Assembly: GCA_963831155.1 (NCBI GenBank)
Contig: CAWHOY010000008.1
Span: forward strand, 186,001-250,000
DNA length: 64,000 nucleotides
Direction: 5' to 3'
Source: CAVRXQ01 sp963831155
Lineage (GTDB): Bacteria; Actinomycetota; Acidimicrobiia; Acidimicrobiales; Bog-793
Shown here: piece after piece, positions 43,490 to 52,606 of the stretch
Layout: each line of letters opens with the position of its first letter
Numbering within the stretch: position 1 is the first letter of the stretch
Position numbers and translations under genes: made by a program
The notes under the pieces: model-generated
Seen by the model: only the letters and a program-made list of their open reading frames with translations
Told to the model about the DNA's origin: nothing
Databases searched by the model: none

Positions 43490-46102
43490 CTAGCCGTCGG
43501 CGAGGAGGCCCGCGAGGTCGGATCGGATTGCTTGTGAAAGCCGGAGGTGCACTTCGAGTTCCTCGATCTGTTGATCGAGGAATCGGCGACGGGAGTCGCC
43601 GATCTTCGCGTCGACGAAGGCGCGGATCTCGTCGAGGTAAAGGGAGCGACCGTCGGCGTCGACGTCGACCAGGCTCGGGATCCCCTCGAACATGCGCACG
43701 ACCAAGCTCGGCGGGAACTTCGATTCGAGTTCGTCGAAGTGCTCGGCGACGAATCTCCACGTCGCGACGGCGGTCTCGCGCTTGTGCATCATGAGGGCGT
43801 AGATGAATGGCGCGTTCTGATTGCGCAGCTGATTGCGTGCGAGCTCGAAGATCTCGTGCGCAAGTCCGAGATCGGTGACCGACGTGAGCGCGAACTCGTA
43901 GCGGTGCTCGTCGAGCGGCGAAGTCGGATGAGCGTGACGGTCGAGGATCGTCTCGTAGATCCCCCGACTCGCGTGCGCCGCCACGACCGAGAGCACCCCG
44001 TAGGCGCTGTCGGCGTCGATCTCGCGACCGGTTGTCCGATCGGCTAGGAAGCGGGCGTAGGCGTCCGAAATGACCTCTTCGTCGCGGCCGATCGTGCCGA
44101 GCGTGCCGATGAGAAGCCCGCGCAGGTAGGACGTCTGCTCGGTCTCACCGGGCTGGATCCTCCACCGGATGTAATCGAGTTTCGGACGCAATTTTCGACG
44201 CAGGTACCCCGCGTAGGCATCGCGCAGTTCGTCGGGCACGACGAGGTCGATCGTTCGCAGCGCGGAGATGGCGATCGTCCAGACGTACGGGTTCTCCTCA
44301 TGTTCGAGCGTGTCGATCGTCTGGAAGAACTCGGCGGCGCTCGTCAGTCCGGCGAGCGTCGTCGCCCAGATGTCCGAGACGAGGTAGTAGCGCTCGATCG
44401 GCCGCAGGAGCGGGAGGTTTGCGAGAAGCGCCCTGCGCAGGGTCTCGTCATAGCGCACGCGGTAAAAACCCGAGCCACCGCAGTTCACGACCACGGGGAG
44501 CTCGGGGGCAGGGAGGGCTTCCGGGGCTTTTTCGAGGATGACGCGGGTCGTCGCGTCAGCGCGCGAAGGGGCGCACGAAAGCACCGGGATGAGCCAGTCC
44601 GAACCGATCGCCGACGGCCGCGCGGCGAGGATATCGGCCGGCAGGTACGAGAAGGGCTGCTGGGTGATCTCGACGGTGCCGTCGTGCCACGAGGCGTTGA
44701 CGAGTGGGTACCCGCCTTGGAAGATCCATGAGTCCATCAGCGCCCGCACCGGCACGTCGGGGTTCGTCTCTTGTAGCGCGTCCCACAAGTCCGTCGTCTC
44801 GGCGTTGCCGTAGGCGTGGGTTTTCAGGTAGCGCCGGATGCCGTCACGGAAGCGGTTGCCGCCCAGGTACCGCTCGATCATCCATAAGACGCCGCCGCCT
44901 TTGTAATAGGTGAGCGAGTCGAACATCGAGGTCGCTTCTTCGGGTCGGCCGACGGGGAATTCGATCGGCCGAGTGGAGCTCATCCCGTCGTTCGCGAAGG
45001 CGACCGGCCAGTAGCGCGCCACCGCGAAGAGGAACGGCTCCTGTGCGGGGTACTTGTCGTCGTGACAGAGGAATGCCATGAAAGTCGCGAACGCCTCGTT
45101 CAGCCAGACGCCGTTCCACCACTTCATCGTGACGAGGTCCCCGAACCACATGTGGGCGATCTCGTGTTCGACAACCTCCGCGATTCGGGCGATCTCTGAG
45201 AGCGAGGAGTGCTCGGGGTCGGCGAGCAGGTCCGCTTCCCGGAAGGTGACACACCCGACGTTCTCCATCGCACCTTGCGCGAAGTCGGGGATGCCGACCA
45301 TGTCGAGCTTGTCGGCGGGGTAGGGGATGTCGAAATAGTCCGTGAAGAACCTCAGCGCGTGGTCGGCGAACTCGAGCGACATTTGCGTCAGCTGTTCTTT
45401 GCCCGGCAGGTGGACGATGCGTACCGGCGTGCCGAGTACGTCGATCGGGTCCGTCGCAATGAACGGTCCTACGACGAACGCGACGAGGTACGTCGACATC
45501 TTCATCGTGTCGGCAAAACGGACCTTGCGCGTGCCGTCCGGGAGGTCCTCTGACGAGATCTCGCGGGCGTTTGACACGGCGAACATCTCTTTCGGCACGA
45601 CGAGGGTGATGCCGAAGACGGCCTTCATGTCGGGCTCGTCGAAGCACGGGAAGGCCCGTCGGGCGTCGGTTTCTTCGAAGTGGGTCGTCGCGACGGTGTG
45701 CTCGTTGCCATCGTGGTCGACGTAGCGGCTGCGATAGAAACCGAGCAGCAGATCGTTTAGCACGCCAGAAAAGCGCGTCGAGACGGTGTACGGGCCGGGC
45801 TCCAACGAGACGGGGGAGGCGAAGTGGACGCGCCGTTCTTCGGGCTCCATCTCGATGCGTGCCGCCGTCGCCGCACCGGTTTCGCCGCTCGACAGCCAGC
45901 CGGGCGCCATCGAAGCCTCGATGATCTCGATGTCCGCCGCGTTCATTACGACTTCGGTGGTCGCTTCGGTGAGCATGATCTCGACCCGCTCGGACCCGGT
46001 GAACGTCGCCGCATCGAGGTTGGGGGCGAATTCGAGGTCGTAGCGGACCGGGATCGCCGTTCTCGGCAGGCGGTACGGCGCGGGTGCTCCCGTCTCAGCC
46101 AC
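43490..46102 (-). CDS. M1-family metallo-aminopeptidase
   Basis: An 870-residue zinc aminopeptidase that removes N-terminal residues from peptides. The exopeptidase motif is AQGAMENVGCVTF near residue 280. The zinc site is VVEHEIAHMWFGDLVTMKWWN near 312 (HExxH), with the third ligand Glu in WLNEAFATF 18 residues on. The C-terminal ERAP1-like domain from about 530 (SGFYRVRYDE) is complete. No signal peptide is seen, so it is cytoplasmic. It starts with GTG, 82 bases from the divergent PfkB kinase gene. Confidence 0.93.
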   Translation of the reverse strand: MAETGAPAPYRLPRTAIPVRYDLEFAPNLDAATFTGSERVEIMLTEATTEVVMNAADIEIIEASMAPGWLSSGETGAATAARIEMEPEERRVHFASPVSLEPGPYTVSTRFSGVLNDLLLGFYRSRYVDHDGNEHTVATTHFEETDARRAFPCFDEPDMKAVFGITLVVPKEMFAVSNAREISSEDLPDGTRKVRFADTMKMSTYLVAFVVGPFIATDPIDVLGTPVRIVHLPGKEQLTQMSLEFADHALRFFTDYFDIPYPADKLDMVGIPDFAQGAMENVGCVTFREADLLADPEHSSLSEIARIAEVVEHEIAHMWFGDLVTMKWWNGVWLNEAFATFMAFLCHDDKYPAQEPFLFAVARYWPVAFANDGMSSTRPIEFPVGRPEEATSMFDSLTYYKGGGVLWMIERYLGGNRFRDGIRRYLKTHAYGNAETTDLWDALQETNPDVPVRALMDSWIFQGGYPLVNASWHDGTVEITQQPFSYLPADILAARPSAIGSDWLIPVLSCAPSRADATTRVILEKAPEALPAPELPVVVNCGGSGFYRVRYDETLRRALLANLPLLRPIERYYLVSDIWATTLAGLTSAAEFFQTIDTLEHEENPYVWTIAISALRTIDLVVPDELRDAYAGYLRRKLRPKLDYIRWRIQPGETEQTSYLRGLLIGTLGTIGRDEEVISDAYARFLADRTTGREIDADSAYGVLSVVAAHASRGIYETILDRHAHPTSPLDEHRYEFALTSVTDLGLAHEIFELARNQLRNQNAPFIYALMMHKRETAVATWRFVAEHFDELESKFPPSLVVRMFEGIPSLVDVDADGRSLYLDEIRAFVDAKIGDSRRRFLDQQIEELEVHLRLSQAIRSDLAGLLADG

Positions 46103-46184
46103 GGTCGGAGCAGGCTACTGGACACAGCGTCGAAGGAGATTCCAAGCCCGCTGTGATGCTCGACCCTGCCAGTAACGTGCCATC

Positions 46185-47234
46185 GTGACGACCTTGGCGC
46201 GTGCGGCGGCGGCGCGCGCGAGAAAGGGTGAGCGCCGCTTCGACGTGTGTTGCGTCGGCAACGCGCTGATGGATCACCTGGCGCACGCCGACATGGCGAC
46301 GGTCGCCGCCACCGGGCTGCGCCACGGCGGGATGACGCTCGTCGACATCGCGACGACGGACCGGCTGCGGAGCGCGGTGGGAAATGGTCGCCAGGTGCCG
46401 GGCGGCACCGTCACGAACACCGCCGTCGGAATCGCTTCACTCGGCGGGAGACCCGCCTTCGTCGGCGCCGTCGCGACCGACGAACTCGGCGCACAGTACG
46501 AAGCCGATCTCGAGGCCGCCGGAGTTCACGCCGCGCTGCAGCGATTCCCCTTCGACCCCGACGGCGACGAGATGGCGACCGGGCGCTGCTACGTCATCGT
46601 CACCCCCGACGCCGAGCGCACGATGGCGACGGCTCTCGGCGTCGGCGGACAGCTCAACGCACAAGGCATCGACGCGACCGTCATCGCCGAATCGTCGCTC
46701 GTCTATTTCGACGGCTACGTCCTCGATCTTCCCGACGCCGAGGCGCTCGTCGCCGGACTGCTCGGGGTGGCGCGCCCCGCTGGAACCAAGGTTGCGATCG
46801 GGCTCGCGGACGCGCGGCTCGTCGAACGCCATCGTCGGGTACTCGAAGATCTCTGTTCCGGAGCGGTCGACTACGTGTTCGCGAACGAGTCGGAGATCCT
46901 CGAATTCACGGGTACCTCAGGTGTTGACCGCGCGATGCGCGCGATGGCGCGCGACGACCTCGTCGTCGCAGTCACTCGCGGATCGCTCGGCGCGATCGTC
47001 GGCTTCGAGGGCGGCGTCGTCGACGTGCCGGCGGATCGCGTGGAACACGTCATCGATGTCACCGGAGCCGGCGACCTGTTCGCCGCGGGGTTCTGCTACG
47101 GCGTCACCCACACGATCGACCCGGTCAGAGCCGCTGCGCTCGGCAGCCTTGCCGCGGCGGAAGTGATCAGCCACCTCGGTGCGCGCCCGGAGACCTCGCT
47201 CGCCGAGCTCGCGCATGCCCGGGCGCTGATCTGA
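46185..47234 (+). CDS. PfkB-family kinase, adenosine-kinase-like
   Basis: A 349-residue sugar/nucleoside kinase of the PfkB family. An N-terminal VCCVGNALMDHLAHAD near residue 21 is followed by PGGTVTNTAVGIASLGGRPAF near 72 (substrate-binding Gly pair) and VIDVTGAGDLFAAGFCYG near 286 (anion hole and catalytic Asp). The N-terminal motif GNALMDHLA and the length resemble bacterial adenosine kinase-like proteins more than ribokinase. Phosphorylating adenosine to AMP would fit the island, but the sugar specificity is not proven. It uses a GTG start. Confidence 0.8.
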   Translation: MTTLARAAAARARKGERRFDVCCVGNALMDHLAHADMATVAATGLRHGGMTLVDIATTDRLRSAVGNGRQVPGGTVTNTAVGIASLGGRPAFVGAVATDELGAQYEADLEAAGVHAALQRFPFDPDGDEMATGRCYVIVTPDAERTMATALGVGGQLNAQGIDATVIAESSLVYFDGYVLDLPDAEALVAGLLGVARPAGTKVAIGLADARLVERHRRVLEDLCSGAVDYVFANESEILEFTGTSGVDRAMRAMARDDLVVAVTRGSLGAIVGFEGGVVDVPADRVEHVIDVTGAGDLFAAGFCYGVTHTIDPVRAAALGSLAAAEVISHLGARPETSLAELAHARALI

Positions 47235-47398
47235 CCGCGCGGGATCTCCAAAGCTGATGATCAACACCGGCGCAAGCCGTATGAGCCCGGCGAGCGCTGT
47301 TGTCGCGGCGCAGTTGAAGGATTCGTCATCGAGGCCTGGTCGGCTGTCCGATGAGTTCTTTGCTCGGCGACCACGAACGTCGGCGCCGGGCGGAAGAT

Positions 47399-48007
47399 CT
47401 ACGTTGCCGGCCCGCCTTCTCCCCTGGGAAGGAATGGCAAGTCGATGTCGGCGAGGCGCACGAGCGCCGAGGCGATCCAGCGTCCGAGGGGAGCCATCTC
47501 CTCTTCGAGCCGATCGGGGTCTTCGAGGTGAGTCTCGTGCAGCTTCAAGCTGGTGTGGTAAGGGATGTCGAGCGCGTACGACGGCGTCGCGCTGGTCGAC
47601 CCCGTTCGCTCCTCCAGGCTGATCGCGTCGCGAACAAGCGGCTCCTCGCCAATCATCGGCGCGTCGTCAGCGAGCGTCGCGAGGATGAGGGATTTGTCCG
47701 GAGCAGTGGCGAGGCGCTGGACGCGCAGCGTCACCTCGATTGAGACCTCGGGCGGGATCGGCAACGCTTCGCCGATCGACCACGACCGGTAGGCGCTCTG
47801 GCTCCACGTCGCCCACTCGAGCGCGAGGTCGGCGCGCACTCGCGGCAAGCGCCCCTCGCCCGGGAGTGAGTAGGACGTCTCGAAGCTCACGTCGCCGAGA
47901 AAGACATCGACTTGAAATCTCTCTTCGACGGCTTGCTGTTCCAACAGGGCCCCTTCGAGCGAGTCCCGGATCGCCTCGATCACGTCTAAGAGGATGTGGT
48001 CGACCAC
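47399..48007 (-). CDS. Hypothetical protein (202 aa)
   Basis: I do not recognise this protein. It is a 202-residue soluble sequence with an acidic N-terminus (residues 1-40), an apparent beta-rich middle (QVDVFLGDVSFETSYSLPG, VSIEVTLRVQRL) and a C-terminal helix with WIASALVRLADIDLPFLP. There is no signal peptide, membrane helix or metal motif. The GTG start is the first in the frame; codon use is normal for the window. It lies between the PfkB kinase and the second nucleoside importer on the opposite strand, so its role is not clear from context. Confidence 0.65.
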   Translation of the reverse strand: MVDHILLDVIEAIRDSLEGALLEQQAVEERFQVDVFLGDVSFETSYSLPGEGRLPRVRADLALEWATWSQSAYRSWSIGEALPIPPEVSIEVTLRVQRLATAPDKSLILATLADDAPMIGEEPLVRDAISLEERTGSTSATPSYALDIPYHTSLKLHETHLEDPDRLEEEMAPLGRWIASALVRLADIDLPFLPRGEGGPAT

Positions 48008-48243
48008 GAGGTCAGAGGCTATCTGCGACGCCGCGCGACGCCCTCAACTGTCGCGCTCCGCGATTGCGTCGGAGGCAACGCGCGACGCGCCCCGTGACAC
48101 TTTTGGCGACGGTAGTAACGTCCTCGTAGCAATTCGGAATGCGGTTCGGAATCAACGACGGCATGCCGCCGAGAGAGTGGTGAGTTCCATCCAGCGCCGA
48201 TGGTCGCGCTTGAGCGACGTCGATGCAGTTCCGAGGAGGGGTA

Positions 48244-49425
48244 GTGGACTCAATTCGCCAGCGGCACCCGCGCGTCGCTGGCCGAACCCGCCGATGGCCA
48301 TCGGCGCGGCTGCTCCTTATTTTTGGGGCGTTGGCGCTTGCCATGAGCACGATCTCGATCCGAGCGGCGGCGGTGGCGACGAATCGTTCGCACCGAACGA
48401 GCGAGGTGACCAGCCACAGCTACTCGTCCAGCTTCCTCGCGTGTGAGGTCACCAACACCGGAGGTATTAACGACCGGTCATTCAACGCGCTGGCCTGGGA
48501 AGGTCTGCAGGTCGCGCAGAATGCCGACCCGTTGATGAAGATCGAGAATCTGCAGTCGTCCTCGAAGAGCGACTACCAGCGGAACATCGCGATGTTCGTC
48601 GCGCGCAAGTGCGGCATCATCGTCACGGTCGGCGGCCCGATGGCTTCCGCGACACAGCAGGCCGCAGCGCAGTACCCGAAGCAGGACTTCACGATCGTCG
48701 ATAACGAGTACACGCCGCCCATTAACAACGTGCTCGCGCTGTCGTACGAGACGAATGAGGCGGCGTTCTTGGGCGGCTACCTTGCCGCGGCGACGAGCAA
48801 GACTGGCGCGGTTGGCACCTTCGGCGGTGAGAATGTCCCGAGCGTGACGATCTACATGGACGGCTGGGTAGCCGGTGTTCGCTACTACGACCAGCACAAC
48901 CACAAACACGTCGTCGCGTTGGGATGGACCCCGAAGCCCGGACGCGCGAAGCACAGCTTCGCCGGCTCGGGCCTGTTCACCCTCTCGTTCACGAACGAGG
49001 CCGATGGGCGCACTTACGCGCTGTCGGAGATCCAACAGGGCGCAGACGTCATCTTTCCGGTCGCCGGACCCGGCGCGGTCGGCCTTGGTGCCGTCGATTC
49101 GGTCACGCAGAATAAGGGCGTGACGATGGAGTGGGCGGACACAGACGGCTGCGTCTCTCATCCGTCGTACTGTCCGCTGTTCATCACGAGCGTTACGAAG
49201 GGCATCGTCGCGTCGGTTTCGCACGCCGTACTGCTCGCCGCTTCCGGGGAGTTCAAGGGCGGGAACTACCGTGGCACGCTCGCGAATAACGGCGTCGCGC
49301 TGGCTCCCTATCATGACTACGCGAACGTCATCCCAGCCTCGGTGCGGAAAGAGATCCAGAGGCTGCGTGCAGGGATAATCGCGGGGAAGATCTCGGTCGA
49401 CCCGGACTCGTACCCGGCGAGCTGA
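48244..49425 (+). CDS. BMP-family substrate-binding protein, importer 2, copy 1
   Basis: A 393-residue exported binding protein. The signal segment RLLLIFGALALAMSTISI is followed by the mature protein: FLACEVTNTGGINDRSFNALAW near residue 65, KCGIIVTVGGPMASATQQAA, YETNEAAFLGGYLAAATS near 170 and YMDGWVAGVRYYDQHN near 200. It is clearly a paralogue of the next gene. I chose GTG at 48244, four bases after GAGGAGGGG, over ATG at 48223, which lies upstream of that ribosome site. There is no lipobox cysteine. It precedes a strong hairpin at 49441. Confidence 0.87.
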   Translation: MDSIRQRHPRVAGRTRRWPSARLLLIFGALALAMSTISIRAAAVATNRSHRTSEVTSHSYSSSFLACEVTNTGGINDRSFNALAWEGLQVAQNADPLMKIENLQSSSKSDYQRNIAMFVARKCGIIVTVGGPMASATQQAAAQYPKQDFTIVDNEYTPPINNVLALSYETNEAAFLGGYLAAATSKTGAVGTFGGENVPSVTIYMDGWVAGVRYYDQHNHKHVVALGWTPKPGRAKHSFAGSGLFTLSFTNEADGRTYALSEIQQGADVIFPVAGPGAVGLGAVDSVTQNKGVTMEWADTDGCVSHPSYCPLFITSVTKGIVASVSHAVLLAASGEFKGGNYRGTLANNGVALAPYHDYANVIPASVRKEIQRLRAGIIAGKISVDPDSYPAS

Positions 49426-49440
49426 CGATTCTGGGGGGCG

Positions 49441-49472
49441 CGCCCCGAGTCGGCCTATGCCGGCTCGGGGCG
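49441..49472 (+). terminator. Long intercistronic hairpin after BMP copy 1
   Basis: CGCCCCGAGTCGGC, loop CTAT, GCCGGCTCGGGGCG form a 14-pair stem with one T-G wobble, 16 bases after the stop. There is no T-run after it, so it may slow transcription or protect the upstream mRNA from 3' decay rather than stop all transcripts. Confidence 0.55.
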
Positions 49473-49570
49473 CGAGCGCCGCATCGGTTGCGATCTTGCT
49501 GTTCCTTGGGGGAGTGTTTGGTCAGCCAAGCGACCGGTCCCGGCGGGCGCTACGTTACGAACCTGCAACG

Positions 49571-49584
49571 CGTTTCTTACAAAC
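49571..49584 (+). promoter_or_regulatory. CGTTTCTTACAAAC motif, site B
   Basis: CGTTTCTTACAAAC contains the same 12-mer TTTCTTACAAAC as site A and the GCGTTTCTT of site C. The TTTCTT core ends 61 bases before the ATG of BMP copy 2. It overlaps the palindrome AACGCGTT. It implies that copy 2 and the transporter have their own promoter downstream of copy 1. Confidence 0.55.
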
Positions 49585-49639
49585 GACGTCCACCAAACTC
49601 CTCTCATATGTCCCGCGGGGGGAAGGGAGCCGCTAAAAC

Positions 49640-50896
49640 ATGAAACCCACCAGAATTACGTGCAGGGCAGCAACCAGCATCGGGCTGGCGGTGATCGCCG
49701 GGTTGGCGCTCGTCGCCTACGGTTCGACCGCTGCCTCCGCCACAACCACCAGAGCCGCGCGGACAGCGATCACGGCCAAGAGCGGGAAGCAGTTCCTCGC
49801 CTGTGAGGTGACCGACACGGGCGGCATCAATGACAAGTCGTTCAATGCCTCGGCCTACGCCGGGTTGGAGGCGGCGAACAAGGCCGACAGCAACATCAAG
49901 ATCAAGTTCCTCTCGTCGAGTTCGACGAGCGACTACACGCCGAACATCGACGACTTCCTGAGCGAGCATTGCGGCATCATCGTCACCGTCGGTTTCGACA
50001 TGGCCGCGGCCACCCAGACCGCAGCCAAAGCGAACCCGAAGACGGACTTCGCGATCGTCGACTGCCCGGGCGGAGTTGCGGCGGGTTGCCCCGGATTCAG
50101 CAGTACCGAGAAGGAACCCCTGAAGAACGTCGACAACCTCGCCTACGAGACGAACCAGGACGCCTTCTTAGGCGGCTACCTCGCTGCCGCGGAGGCCAAG
50201 TCGAACTCGATAGCGCCTGACGGTGCTGTGGGCGAGTTCGGCGGCATGAACATCCCGACCGTCACCATCTATATGGACGGCTGGGTGGCGGGCGTGCGCT
50301 ATTACGACAAGGTGAATCACAAGTCGGTGAAGGTGTACGGCTGGTATCCAACCTCGAAGGGCCGGACCGCCGTGAACTACACCGGTAATGGGCTGTTCAC
50401 CAATAACTTCACCGACACCGGCCTCGGCGAGACGAACACCAAGACCCTCATCGGCGAGGGTGCCAGCGTGATCTTCTCGGTGGCCGGCGGCGTCGGTCTC
50501 GGCGCCGTGTCGGCGATCAAGACTGCTGACGCCACCAGCCCGGGCTCGGTCACGATGGAGTGGGTCGACACCGACGGCTGCGTCTCGGACGCGCCCGGCT
50601 GCCAGTACTTCATCACGAGCGTGACAAAGGGCATCCTGCCCTCGGTCGAGACAGCAGTGCTGGCGGCTGCCCACAGCACGTTCAAGAGCGGTTTCTACGT
50701 CGGCGACCTCGCCAACAACGGCGTTTCCTTGTCTCCGTACCACGACTTCGCCAGCAAGATCCCGGCGAAGGTGACGTCGGCGCTCAACACCATCAAGGCG
50801 GGCATCGAGAGCGGCAAGATCTCGGTGAATCCGTGCAGCTACCCGGCGGCGGCGGCCACGCCCACCTCGTCTCTTTCAGCAGTCTGCTCGGGGTAA
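49640..50896 (+). CDS. BMP-family substrate-binding protein, importer 2, copy 2
   Basis: A 418-residue exported binding protein, paralogous to the gene before it: FLACEVTDTGGINDKSFNASAY near residue 53, YETNQDAFLGGYLAAAEA near 173, YMDGWVAGVRYYDKVNHK near 211, and a Cys-bounded C-terminal tail. The signal peptide reads GLALVAYGSTAASA: exactly where a lipobox LVAC would be expected there is LVAY, one base from a cysteine codon (TAC versus TGC). Extra loops relative to copy 1 (CPGGVAAGCPG) may alter ligand choice. The ATG follows GGGAAGGGAGCCGCTAAAAC. Confidence 0.88.
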   Translation: MKPTRITCRAATSIGLAVIAGLALVAYGSTAASATTTRAARTAITAKSGKQFLACEVTDTGGINDKSFNASAYAGLEAANKADSNIKIKFLSSSSTSDYTPNIDDFLSEHCGIIVTVGFDMAAATQTAAKANPKTDFAIVDCPGGVAAGCPGFSSTEKEPLKNVDNLAYETNQDAFLGGYLAAAEAKSNSIAPDGAVGEFGGMNIPTVTIYMDGWVAGVRYYDKVNHKSVKVYGWYPTSKGRTAVNYTGNGLFTNNFTDTGLGETNTKTLIGEGASVIFSVAGGVGLGAVSAIKTADATSPGSVTMEWVDTDGCVSDAPGCQYFITSVTKGILPSVETAVLAAAHSTFKSGFYVGDLANNGVSLSPYHDFASKIPAKVTSALNTIKAGIESGKISVNPCSYPAAAATPTSSLSAVCSG

Positions 50897-50981
50897 CTAA
50901 CCACCTCAGCTGATACCGAGCCGCTAGCGGTCCAGACTGCCGCCAATGGCCCAGCAGGTTCGGTACAGCTCCGGTGACGTC

Positions 50982-51018
50982 GAGGAACCGGGCTGGTCAG
51001 CGACCGGCCCGGTTCCTC
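50982..51018 (+). terminator. 17-pair intercistronic hairpin before the importer 2 ATPase
   Basis: GAGGAACCGGGC-T-GGTC, loop AGC, GACC-G-GCCCGGTTCCTC form a stem of 17 pairs with one T-G wobble, lying 22 bases before the ATPase ATG. No T-run follows. It probably protects or attenuates the transcript so that the binding proteins are made in excess over the ATPase and permeases. Confidence 0.6.
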
Positions 51019-51040
51019 GCGTGAAGCCAAGGGGCGCCCG

Positions 51041-52606
51041 ATGAAGCTCGAACTCATCGACATCACCAAAAGCTTCGGCCCGCTCGTCGCGAACGACGCG
51101 GTGAACCTGACCGTCGAAGAGGGCGAGATCCATGGCCTCCTCGGCGAGAACGGCGCCGGTAAGACGACGCTGATGAACGTGCTCTTTGGCATGCTGCGGC
51201 CGGACAGCGGCGAGATCCGCATCGGCGGCGAGCCGGTCAGCATCTCCGACCCGGGCGACGCCGTGCGCGCCGGGATCGGCATGGTTCACCAGCATTTCAT
51301 GCTGGTTCCAGTTTTCACGGTGGCGGAGAACGTCATGCTCGGGTTCGAGCCGACGAAGGGCAGGGTCTTCTACGACCGTCGCAAAGCCGACGCGAACATC
51401 CGTCGCCTGTCGGGGGAGTACGGCCTCGAGGTGGACCCGGAAGCGGTCGTCGAGGAAATTCCGGTTGGAGTGCAGCAACGAGTCGAGATCCTGAAGGCTC
51501 TCGAGCGCGACGCCCAGGTGCTTATCCTCGACGAGCCGACGTCGGTGCTGACTCCGCAGGAAACCGAGGCTCTCTTCCGCATCATGCGCTCGCTCGCATC
51601 CGCTGGACGCTCGATCCTGTTCATCAGCCACAAGCTCAAAGAGGTGCTGGAGATCGCCGACAAAGTGACGGTGATGCGGCTCGGCAAGGTTGTCGGCACC
51701 ACCACGCCGGCCGAGTCGAGCGAACAGGAACTCGCCTCGATGATGGTCGGCAGATCCGTCGAGCTCACGGTGACGAAGGGCCCTGCCTCTCCACGTGAGG
51801 TCGTGCTCCAGCTGAATCAGCTCACCGTCGCCGACGACCGCGATCTCATCGCCGTCGACGGAGTCGACCTCGAGGTGCGCTCCGGCGAGATCGTGGCGCT
51901 GGCTGGCGTGCAGGGGAACGGCCAGACAGAGCTGGTGGAGGCGATAACGGGCCTGCGCCGCACCCTGCGCGGCAGCATCGTCGTGGCCGGAAAGGATTTG
52001 ACGCACGCCACGCCGCGCCAGCGCCTCCACGCAGGCGTGGCCCACGTGCCCGAGGATCGGCAGAAGGACGCCCTCGTGCTGCCGATGCAGCTGGCGGACA
52101 ACCTCGTGCTCGACATGTACGGAGATCCCCCGTACGCCGGTCGGGCATCGCGGCATCTCGGCGCGGTCAAGGAGAACGCAGAACGGCGCATCCGGGAGTT
52201 TGACATCCGCGCTCGCTCGGTCGACGATCTTGTCTCGTCGCTTTCGGGCGGCAACCAGCAAAAGGTCGTGCTCGCGCGTGAGCTCGGCAGGCCGGTCAAG
52301 CTGCTCGTGGCGTCGCAGCCTACCCGTGGCCTCGACGTCGGCTCGATCGAGTACGTCCACAAGCAGATCGTCGCCGAGCGCGACCAGGGCACGGCGGTCC
52401 TCATCGTCTCGTCCGAGCTCGACGAGGTGCTCGCCCTCGGCGACCGAATCGCCGTCATGTACAGGGGTCGGATCATGGGCGTCGTCGATCCGAGCGCCGG
52501 TCGGGAGCGGATCGGCCTGATGATGGCCGGCATCTCTGATGCGGTGGCCGGCGACCCCGGAGAAGCGTTGGCCGCCAGCGCGGGAGTTGCAGGCGCCGAC
52601 TCGTGA
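51041..52606 (+). CDS. Nucleoside ABC importer 2, ATP-binding subunit
   Basis: A 521-residue duplicated ABC ATPase, homologous to the one at 29429. The first domain has Walker A LGENGAGKTTLM near residue 36, VGVQQRVEILKALERD (signature region) and VLILDEPTSVL near 163. The second has a degenerate Walker A (GVQGNGQTEL), signature LSGGNQQKVVLAREL near 405 and LVASQPTRGLDVG. The ATG follows a strong hairpin. Its stop overlaps the GTG of the first permease (GTGA). It energises the importer with two possible binding proteins. Confidence 0.93.
   Translation: MKLELIDITKSFGPLVANDAVNLTVEEGEIHGLLGENGAGKTTLMNVLFGMLRPDSGEIRIGGEPVSISDPGDAVRAGIGMVHQHFMLVPVFTVAENVMLGFEPTKGRVFYDRRKADANIRRLSGEYGLEVDPEAVVEEIPVGVQQRVEILKALERDAQVLILDEPTSVLTPQETEALFRIMRSLASAGRSILFISHKLKEVLEIADKVTVMRLGKVVGTTTPAESSEQELASMMVGRSVELTVTKGPASPREVVLQLNQLTVADDRDLIAVDGVDLEVRSGEIVALAGVQGNGQTELVEAITGLRRTLRGSIVVAGKDLTHATPRQRLHAGVAHVPEDRQKDALVLPMQLADNLVLDMYGDPPYAGRASRHLGAVKENAERRIREFDIRARSVDDLVSSLSGGNQQKVVLARELGRPVKLLVASQPTRGLDVGSIEYVHKQIVAERDQGTAVLIVSSELDEVLALGDRIAVMYRGRIMGVVDPSAGRERIGLMMAGISDAVAGDPGEALAASAGVAGADS

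Noticed and set aside
33763..48050. About 20 bases, GCCGCGCGACGYCCTCAACT, present near 33764 and again near 48030
   Set aside because: One mismatch in 20 GC-rich bases is near the level expected by chance in a 64-kb high-GC window; no shared context.
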